Positions 51,462-57,793 of a stretch of DNA of 57,793 bases are shown here, piece by piece (the stretch's first letter is position 1; each line of letters opens with the position of its first letter). Under the pieces are notes generated by a model. It made no database searches. It was given only the letters and a program-made list of their open reading frames with translations, and had not been told where the DNA came from. The translations under genes and the position numbers were made by a program. Source of the stretch: an uncultured Lachnospiraceae bacterium (GTDB lineage: Bacteria > Bacillota > Clostridia > Lachnospirales > Lachnospiraceae); NCBI GenBank assembly GCA_947574135.1, contig CANPIM010000016.1:1-57793 (forward strand). The letters run 5' to 3'.

Positions 51462-53078
51462 CTAGGCCTGGGCCCGGAACTCCCGGGGCGTACACTCCTG
51501 GGTCTTTTTAAACAGATAGCTAAAATAATGGGAATCCTTATACCCCACGGCAAAGGCAATCTCGGCGGTCTTTAGGGAGGTTCCCCGAAGCATTTCCTTG
51601 GCCTTTTCCATGCGCACCTGGGTGAGAAACTCGATAAAGGTCTGGCCCATCTCCTGACTGAAAATGGTGCTGAAATGATTGGGGCTTAGATTCACACTGG
51701 CAGCTACCGTATTGAGGGAAATATTTTCCTCATCATAGTGCTGCTCGATATAGCTTCTGGCATCCTTTAAAAGGGTGGTGTATTTCTGCTGGGAGGATTT
51801 CTCTCTAAGATCAATGGCCGTCTCCAGCAGTTTGCGCAGATATTCCCTGCTTTGCTCCACAGTGGAGAAAACCGCCGGCGTGGTCTGAAAATCCCCGCAG
51901 AGCTCCGCCAGCACCCCGGACTCATAGCCCAGCTGCTCCGCCATAGCGGCAGCTGCAAAATAGAAATCCATGGTCACATACTGCCGGAAAAGAAGAGACT
52001 GGACATTGTTCTCCCCCAGACTTGCCAGATATTCATCGATAAAATGTATGGCCTCGCTTTTTAGCCCTGTTTTCAAAAATCGCTCCACAATGCGCCTGTC
52101 CAGCTTTTCCACCTGGAGAGCGCTAAGCTTGAGGCCCTCATCCACGGCCTCCTCCCTGACCGGCTCTCCGCTTATGATTATCTGATTGCGGGGTAGCAGA
52201 TATCGGTAGGCAAAGGCCCGATTCGCAGCCTCAAAGCAGCGGCTCAGCTCTCCCAGCCTTCCCACGGCCTCCCCCACGCCTCCAAAATATTCCATGCCGG
52301 AGCCGGCCTCCCCAATGGTCGTTTGCAGCCGCTCCAGAAACTCCGCCTCCAGCTCCTCCAGACTTTTTTCCTCATTCTCCTTTAAGATAAAGGCCCAGCC
52401 CTCCAAGCCAAGCTCCACCATAAGCACCTGGGACATATCCGCCGTCATGGCCTCCACGGCCCGGATAGCCATATTCTGCGCCTCCGAATAGCCCTCCACC
52501 TCGCCTCCCAGAAACAGCTGAAACAGCACAATATTATACCGTTTGGCAGCCAAATCCATCTGGAGCTCACGGCCCTCCTTTAAGAGTACCGATACCGGCT
52601 GCTTTCCCGATACCAGACGCCGGAAAAATTTCTGCCGGGCCAGCTGGGCATTTTCCTTTCGCTCCCGCTCAAAGGTCTGAAGAAATTCCCGCTGCTCCAT
52701 CTCCTCCAGGATAATTTTTTCCACCTTTTTTACAGCCTCCAAAAGCTGGCTGCCGGATACAGGCTTTACCAGGTAATCGGTAATACCGATATTGATTCCC
52801 TCCTTGGCATACTCAAACTCATCGTAGCCGCTGAGAATAATGATCTTAATATCCGGCAGCTCCTGTTTTACCAGGCGGCTCAGCTCCAGCCCGTCCATAA
52901 AGGGCATACGGATATCCGTCAGGAGAATATCCGGCCGTGTCTGCTGAATAAGGGGATAGGCCAGCTCCCCGTCGCTGGCTTCCCCCACAAAGGCAAAGCC
53001 CTCCCTTTCCCAGTTGATATTATTTTTTATTCCCTCTCGGATGATGATCTCGTCCTCTACTAAAAATACCTTTAGCAT
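51462..53078 (-). CDS. YesN-type response regulator with AraC DNA-binding domain
   Basis: A 538-residue regulator. The receiver domain (~1-120) has VEDE, the phosphoacceptor Asp in ILLTDIRMPFMDGLELS and the LVKPVSG lysine. A long middle region (~135-420) has the coiled and globular features of YesN-like proteins. The C-terminal AraC/XylS HTH_18 domain (~435-538) has ISLNTVAASVNLSPNHFSTIFSQEMGQTFIEFLTQVRMEKA and EIAFAVGYKDSHYFSYLFKK. It is the partner of the YesM-type kinase and probable activator at the repeats near 49950. It begins 40 bp after recJ. Confidence 0.93.
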   Translation of the reverse strand: MLKVFLVEDEIIIREGIKNNINWEREGFAFVGEASDGELAYPLIQQTRPDILLTDIRMPFMDGLELSRLVKQELPDIKIIILSGYDEFEYAKEGINIGITDYLVKPVSGSQLLEAVKKVEKIILEEMEQREFLQTFERERKENAQLARQKFFRRLVSGKQPVSVLLKEGRELQMDLAAKRYNIVLFQLFLGGEVEGYSEAQNMAIRAVEAMTADMSQVLMVELGLEGWAFILKENEEKSLEELEAEFLERLQTTIGEAGSGMEYFGGVGEAVGRLGELSRCFEAANRAFAYRYLLPRNQIIISGEPVREEAVDEGLKLSALQVEKLDRRIVERFLKTGLKSEAIHFIDEYLASLGENNVQSLLFRQYVTMDFYFAAAAMAEQLGYESGVLAELCGDFQTTPAVFSTVEQSREYLRKLLETAIDLREKSSQQKYTTLLKDARSYIEQHYDEENISLNTVAASVNLSPNHFSTIFSQEMGQTFIEFLTQVRMEKAKEMLRGTSLKTAEIAFAVGYKDSHYFSYLFKKTQECTPREFRAQA

Positions 53079-53117
53079 CTGTACCCTCCTGCCGTTTGCT
53101 CCTTATAAACAGGGCTC

Positions 53118-54836
53118 TCAGCGGATTGCCTTTATCACCATCTGGATGGTGCCTTTTCCCATGTATTCGTCCACCTCCGGATAATAGAGCATGGAAAAGC
53201 TCCCCTTTTCCTCCATGGCCTCCAGCATCCTCTCTGCCTCTCCGAAATAAACGCCTTCCACCTTAGCTCCCTGCTCTGTCTCCAGCTGAAGCTTTAGTAC
53301 ATTCTCTGCCCTTCCCACTACCCGGCCACTGACCACGTGCACGCCGCTCTCCGCAAACAAGGGCTGGCGATTTCCCTTTCCGTAGGGCTCTAAGAGCTCC
53401 AGCTCCTTTAGAAGCTGCTCTCCCGCATACTGGAGTCGCAGGATACCGTCAAAGTCCAGCACCGGCACCAGTTCCTCCCGACTGAGGGTGCAAGCCTCAT
53501 TGATCCGCCGCCGAAACTCCTCCACCTGCTCCCCTTTGAGAGACAGCCCTGCGGCCATAGGATGTCCGCCGAATTTCACAAACAGATCCTTTACCTTGGT
53601 CATCTCCTCATACATGGAGTAGGTCTCAATGGAGCGGCCGGAGCCCTTGATCCCCTCCTCCCCTCTTGTGAGCACAAAGCAGGGACGGTAGTAGCGCTCC
53701 TTTAGGCGACCGGCAATAATGCCGGCCAGGCTCTCATGGCAGTCCGGCAGATACACCACCAGCACCCGATCCCCTTCATAGGCGCCGGATTCAATAAGGG
53801 CCACCGCCTCCTCCGTTCCTCTTAAGGTCAGCTCCCTGCGGCTGTCATTGAGAGCCTTCAGATCCCCGGCCAGCTCCTGGGCCTCTGCCCAATTTTGAGC
53901 CGTAAGGAGATTTAAAGCCCTTCTGGCCGTATCCAACCGCCCGCTGGCATTGATGCAGGGGCCCAGGACAAAGCCCACATGGTAGGGGGTAAGCTTCTTT
54001 TCTCCCAGACCATTCACCGCAAGCAAAGCTCGATAGCCCAGATTTGTGGTCTGCCTCAGCCTCTCCAGGCCGTACCGCACAAATATACGGTTTTCCCCCC
54101 CAAGCTCCATAATATCCCCTACCGTAGCCATTGCCACAAATTCCAGAAGCCCGTAAAGCTCCTCCTTTGGAACGGAATGCCTCCGGTATAAGGCCTCTAT
54201 AAGCTTATAGGCTACCCCTGCCCCGCAAAGCTTCTTAAAGGGATAGGGGCAGTCCGCCTGCTTGGGATTTAGAATCACATGAGCCGGGGGCAAAACATAG
54301 CGCCTCTCTCCCTTTTCGTCCTCCTCAAAGGGCACCTCATGGTGATCCGTGACGAGAAGGGTCATGCCAAGCTCCCTTCCCAGGGCAATCTCCGCTGCCG
54401 CCGCAATGCCGTTGTCACAGGTGACAATGGTGTCGATCCCCTCTGCTTTGGCCGCCCGAATCAGGTTTTCGTTGAGCCCATAGCCATCCCTTAGTCTGTC
54501 CGGAATCACCGTATCCACCTGGGCGCCTATGCGTTTAAAGCCTGTCAACAATATGTAGGTGGCATTCACCCCGTCAATATCGTAGTCTCCGATGACACGC
54601 AGGCGGGCGCCTGCCCGGATTTTTTCTGTCACAAGCTCCACGGCCTGTTCCATGCCCTTCATTTCCATGGGATCGTGGAGGTCCTCAAGACTTCCCTCCA
54701 GATATCTCCGGATCTCCGTCTCCCCCTCCACTCCCCGGCTTCGAATGAGCCGAACGGTCATGGGGCTGATCCCCAGGCGAGCCGCCAGCTGGGCATTTCC
54801 CTCCTGCCGGGGGGCTTCTCTCCAGTATTCTTCCAT
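53118..54836 (-). CDS. recJ: Single-stranded-DNA-specific exonuclease RecJ
   Basis: A 572-residue DHH-family nuclease, 5'-3' on ssDNA, used in recombination and mismatch repair. The DHH motifs are RVIGDYDIDGVNATYIL, TIVTCDNGIAA, LLVTDHHEVPF, VAMATVGDIMEL and GPCINASGRLDTA. The DHHA1 domain has GSGRSIETYSMYEEM and KFGGHPMAAGLSL. The C-terminal OB-fold region is short but present. It starts 25 bp after secDF and is probably in the same transcript. Confidence 0.94.
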   Translation of the reverse strand: MEEYWREAPRQEGNAQLAARLGISPMTVRLIRSRGVEGETEIRRYLEGSLEDLHDPMEMKGMEQAVELVTEKIRAGARLRVIGDYDIDGVNATYILLTGFKRIGAQVDTVIPDRLRDGYGLNENLIRAAKAEGIDTIVTCDNGIAAAAEIALGRELGMTLLVTDHHEVPFEEDEKGERRYVLPPAHVILNPKQADCPYPFKKLCGAGVAYKLIEALYRRHSVPKEELYGLLEFVAMATVGDIMELGGENRIFVRYGLERLRQTTNLGYRALLAVNGLGEKKLTPYHVGFVLGPCINASGRLDTARRALNLLTAQNWAEAQELAGDLKALNDSRRELTLRGTEEAVALIESGAYEGDRVLVVYLPDCHESLAGIIAGRLKERYYRPCFVLTRGEEGIKGSGRSIETYSMYEEMTKVKDLFVKFGGHPMAAGLSLKGEQVEEFRRRINEACTLSREELVPVLDFDGILRLQYAGEQLLKELELLEPYGKGNRQPLFAESGVHVVSGRVVGRAENVLKLQLETEQGAKVEGVYFGEAERMLEAMEEKGSFSMLYYPEVDEYMGKGTIQMVIKAIR

Positions 54837-54861
54837 GTATCTTCTCCTTGGAGTCTTTGGT

Positions 54862-57003
54862 TTACTCGGTCTTTTCCTTAAAGCGAATCCGCATCCAGTG
54901 CCACAGAGCTCCTGTGATGCATACGGAGGAGTAAGCTCCGCAGATAATGCCGGCCATCAGGGGCAGCGCAAAATCCCGGATGGAGGCCACGCCCATAACA
55001 AACAGCACGGCCACCATAATAAAGGTGGTCAGAGAGGTGTTGATGCTTCTGGACAGGGTTTGCGTAATGCTCATATCCACCAGCTCCTGCAGATCGTCCT
55101 TTCTCTTTTTGTTGCCCAGGTTCTCCCGGATCCTGTCAAAGATGACAATGGTGGCATTGATGGAGTATCCCACAATGGTGAGCATACAGGCAATAAAGGT
55201 ATTGCCCACGGAAATCCGCAAAATTGCATAGAAGGTCAGCACTACCAGCACGTCATGTATCAGGGCAATAACGGCGCTTCCTGCAAAGCGGATATCCTTA
55301 AACCGGAACCAGATATACAGCAACATACAGATAATGCCGATAACCACGGCTACCACCGCATCCCTTCTCACCTCGCTGCTGATGGTGGAGCTGATGCTCT
55401 CCGCGGAGATTTGTGTTGCATCCAGAGAAAATTTCGCTGCCAGAGCCTCATTCAGAGCCTGGCGCTGCTCCAGGCTCAGCTCCTTGGTCTTAATAATCAC
55501 CTCGTTGCTTCCCTGTACCTTCTGAGTCTGAATCTCCTGATCGCCTGTAACCTCCGCCACCAGAGGCTTCACCTGCTGCTCTATCTCCTCAATGGACAGA
55601 TCCTGGGTAAAGGGCACGGTGGTGGAGGTGCCTCCCTGGAATTCCAGGCTGTAAGCCAGCGCCCCATGTCCCATGCCGGCCTGGATTCCCATGGTCACAA
55701 AGCCCAGCACCACCGCTGCAATGGAAATCACAAAGCACAGACGGCGTTTGGCCAAAAAGGGAATCACCTTCCGTTCCTTCTGCACCCCGTAAAATTTAGG
55801 CGCCCGAATGCCCACTCCATACAGGGCGTATAAAATCTGCCGGGTGACAAAGAGGGCCGTAAACATGGACAACACAATTCCCAGGGCCAAGGTCTGGGCA
55901 AAGCCCTTGATGCCACCGCTGGCCTTTAACAGCAGAACCACCGCCACAATCAGAGTGGTGACATTTCCGTCCACAATGGCGGAGAGGGCCTTCTGGAAGC
56001 CGATTTTCATGGCAGAACGCACGGTTTTGCCCGTTCCCAGCTCCTCCCGAATGCGGGCAAAGATAATCACATTGGCATCCACGGCCATACCGATGCTTAA
56101 GATAATGCCGGCAATGCCGGGCAGCGTCAGGGTAATCTCAAAGGCGCTGATCAGCAGAAGCATCAATGCCACATAAATCGTCAGGGCAATTCCTGCTGCC
56201 AGGCCCGGAACCAGGTAAAATACCACCATAAACAACACAACCAGACCAAATCCCACAACTCCTGCCTTTAGGCTGGTGCTGATGGCATCCTGTCCCAGCT
56301 GGGCGCCCACCACGTTGGAGCGAAGCTCCCGAAGCTCCAGCTGGAGAGAGCCGATCCGGATGGTGGAGGCCAGAATCTCCGCATCCTCAAAGGAACGCAT
56401 ATTGTTGATCTGGGCATGTCCGTCACTGATCACCGCCTGAACCGTGGGCTCGCTGATCACCTGTCCGTCATAGATAATAGGCAGGGGCCGTCCCAGATTT
56501 TCCTCCGTGGCCTTTGCGAATTTCTCGGCTCCCTCGTCTGTCAGGGTCAGGCTCACTGCATAGTCCATATTTCCCATCTGATCTCTGGTGGAACCGGCCC
56601 GGGCATCCAGAATATCTGTGCCGTCCAGAATCAGATTTCCGGCTATATCCCGAAACTCCAGAGAGCCCGGCCGTCCCAGCTCCTCCAGCACCGCATTGGC
56701 ATCCTGAACGCCGGGAATCTCAATATTAATCCGATTGTCTCCCTCCTGGTAAACCTGGGCCTCCGTACTGTAGGCCTCCACACGCTTTTGAAGCTTGTAA
56801 ATGGTATCAGCCATCTGCTCCGCCGTAGGATTGTCAATGACTGTCCCATAGGTAATGCTCACACCGCCGGCCAAATCAAGGCCCAGCTTAATGGGATTTG
56901 CTCCCGCTTTCTCTCCCCCGATGCATCCGGCCGCTCCGTAGATAAGCCCTGCTGTCAGCAGGACCGTAATAACCAGCACCAGGATTCCTCTGCTCTTTTT
57001 CAT
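54862..57003 (-). CDS. Fused protein-export membrane protein SecDF
   Basis: A 713-residue fusion of SecD and SecF. SecD occupies about residues 1-405: TM1 at the N-terminus, LGLDLAGGVSITYG, the extracytoplasmic P1-type domain with INIEIPGVQDANAVLEELGRPGSLEF, and five helices including AGIILSIGMAVDANVIIFARIREEL. SecF covers about 415-713, with FQGGTSTTVPF, GYSINATIVIFDRIREN and IMVAVLFVMGVASIRDFALPLMAGII. Both halves keep the proton-relay D-N/R-R-type motifs in helix 4. SecDF uses the proton or sodium gradient to complete secretion through SecYEG. It follows the SCIFF maturase gene by 12 bp. Confidence 0.95.
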   Translation of the reverse strand: MKKSRGILVLVITVLLTAGLIYGAAGCIGGEKAGANPIKLGLDLAGGVSITYGTVIDNPTAEQMADTIYKLQKRVEAYSTEAQVYQEGDNRINIEIPGVQDANAVLEELGRPGSLEFRDIAGNLILDGTDILDARAGSTRDQMGNMDYAVSLTLTDEGAEKFAKATEENLGRPLPIIYDGQVISEPTVQAVISDGHAQINNMRSFEDAEILASTIRIGSLQLELRELRSNVVGAQLGQDAISTSLKAGVVGFGLVVLFMVVFYLVPGLAAGIALTIYVALMLLLISAFEITLTLPGIAGIILSIGMAVDANVIIFARIREELGTGKTVRSAMKIGFQKALSAIVDGNVTTLIVAVVLLLKASGGIKGFAQTLALGIVLSMFTALFVTRQILYALYGVGIRAPKFYGVQKERKVIPFLAKRRLCFVISIAAVVLGFVTMGIQAGMGHGALAYSLEFQGGTSTTVPFTQDLSIEEIEQQVKPLVAEVTGDQEIQTQKVQGSNEVIIKTKELSLEQRQALNEALAAKFSLDATQISAESISSTISSEVRRDAVVAVVIGIICMLLYIWFRFKDIRFAGSAVIALIHDVLVVLTFYAILRISVGNTFIACMLTIVGYSINATIVIFDRIRENLGNKKRKDDLQELVDMSITQTLSRSINTSLTTFIMVAVLFVMGVASIRDFALPLMAGIICGAYSSVCITGALWHWMRIRFKEKTE

Positions 57004-57015
57004 GGTTTTATTCTC

Positions 57016-57793
57016 CTAATCATTTATTTTACTTTCCAGCTCTGCAGCCGCTACCTTGAGCATAATGGCACATTCCACCCGCTTCCGCTGGAGGACGCAC
57101 CCTATATCGTAGGCATCCTGGATGGACTGATGGAATTTATAGGAATTGGCCGCACAGCCGCCGCTGCAGTAAAACCGGGCAAAGCAGTCCCTGCATTTCT
57201 CCTTGGCGTACACATTGCAGCTCTTGAACTCATCCCGCAGCTCTGTATTGGTAATGCCCTCAAACACATTTCCCATATAAAAGCCTTCCTCCCCCACAAA
57301 CTGGTGGCAGGGATACAGATCCCCCCAGGGAGTCACTGCCAGGTACTCTGTTCCAGAGCCACAGCCGGACAGGCGCTTATACACACAGGGACCTCCTGTA
57401 AGGTCAATCATAAAATGGAAAAAATTGAATTCCCGATCAGTTCCCAGCCTCTCCACCATCTCTGCGGCCAGCACATCATATTCCCGGCAAATCTCATCCA
57501 GATCCTCCTCCCGGATGGCATAGGGCTCTTCCGGCCCGGCCACCACCGGCTCTACGGAAATCTGCCGAAAGCCCAGGTCCGCCAAATGGAGCACGTCCCT
57601 GGAAAAGTCCAGATTATTCCGGGTAAAGGTGCCCCGCACATAGTAATTGGTCTGCTTTCGGCTCTCCGCCACCTTCTGAAACTTGGGCAGAATCAGATCA
57701 TAGCTTCCCTTTCCTCCCCGGAAGGGTCGCATCCTGTCGTTTATCTCCTTCCGGCCGTCAATGCTCAATACCACATTGCTCATCTCCCGGTTG
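57016..57793 (-). CDS. SCIFF peptide radical SAM maturase, C-terminal part (5' end outside window)
   Basis: About 258 C-terminal residues of a radical SAM/SPASM enzyme; the reading frame is open to the right edge, where NREMSNVVLSIDGRKEIND continues the radical SAM core. The SPASM/twitch Cys set is visible: GGPCVYKRLSGCGSGTEYLA, DLYPCHQFVGEEGF, SCNVYAKEKCRDCFARFYCSGGCAANSYKF and a late DIGC. This Cys spacing and the secDF neighbourhood match the clostridial SCIFF system (ScfB/CteB), which forms thioether crosslinks in a small six-Cys peptide. The precursor peptide gene should lie just beyond the right edge. Confidence 0.88.
   Translation of the reverse strand, partial: NREMSNVVLSIDGRKEINDRMRPFRGGKGSYDLILPKFQKVAESRKQTNYYVRGTFTRNNLDFSRDVLHLADLGFRQISVEPVVAGPEEPYAIREEDLDEICREYDVLAAEMVERLGTDREFNFFHFMIDLTGGPCVYKRLSGCGSGTEYLAVTPWGDLYPCHQFVGEEGFYMGNVFEGITNTELRDEFKSCNVYAKEKCRDCFARFYCSGGCAANSYKFHQSIQDAYDIGCVLQRKRVECAIMLKVAAAELESKIND

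Overview
The window looks like chromosomal DNA of a Clostridia bacterium, most likely a Lachnospiraceae-type gut anaerobe. The evidence is a mid-GC genome with Gram-positive ribosome-binding sites (AAGGAGG type), a SCIFF-peptide radical SAM maturase next to a fused SecDF, a Csp-like subtilase, DUF4867 and YesL proteins, a fused AroD-AroK, a YesM/YesN-type two-component pair and a bifunctional Rel. No phage, plasmid, IS element or CRISPR array is visible. The one clear AT-rich island is a PD-(D/E)XK (Rpn/YhgA-like) protein at 10.2-11.2 kb.

Layout. 0-8 kb: 3' part of an MsmK/UgpC-type sugar ABC ATPase, a YesL protein, then a sugar operon (DUF4867 protein, FucI-like isomerase, FGGY kinase) divergent from a ROK regulator, plus an esterase and a small membrane protein. 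8-16 kb: a chemoreceptor whose signalling domain is almost entirely deleted, a CPBP protease, the Rpn-type protein, a Csp-like protease, AroD-AroK, an S1-domain protein and a small HTH/membrane-protein pair. 16-19 kb: an HPS-like decarboxylase/aldolase, zinc alcohol dehydrogenase and GntR operon, with two GTATAC-centred operators flanking a large palindrome. 19-30.4 kb: two operons (PepD dipeptidase + AGCS symporter; M20 amidohydrolase + YfcC transporter + diaminopropionate ammonia-lyase) that carry the same TGCAATATATTGCA-type operator and probably answer to the FCD-GntR regulator at 22.06 kb. Three of these five genes are broken. Between the two operons lie cytidine deaminase, a large membrane protein, a GNAT enzyme, tRNA-Pro(GGG) and a superoxide dismutase.

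30.4-42 kb: YkvI, DegV, PheA and FolC, then a phosphate module (Na/Pi symporter, PhoR-like kinase, PhoB-like regulator) behind a four-repeat Pho box, then apt-rel behind an array of CATCCACAA repeats. 42-53 kb: an L-arabinose/arabinofuranose-type system with a YtfQRT-YjfF-like ABC transporter, AraA, a second paralogous binding protein, and a YesM/YesN pair. 53-57.8 kb: RecJ, SecDF and the 3' part of the SCIFF maturase.

The most notable signals are the putative peptide/diaminopropionate regulon with selective lesions, the deleted chemoreceptor, the repeat array next to the apt-rel promoter, the HPS-operon operator/palindrome architecture, and the 11-bp phased Pho box. All functional calls come from reading translated sequence by eye; no database search was run.
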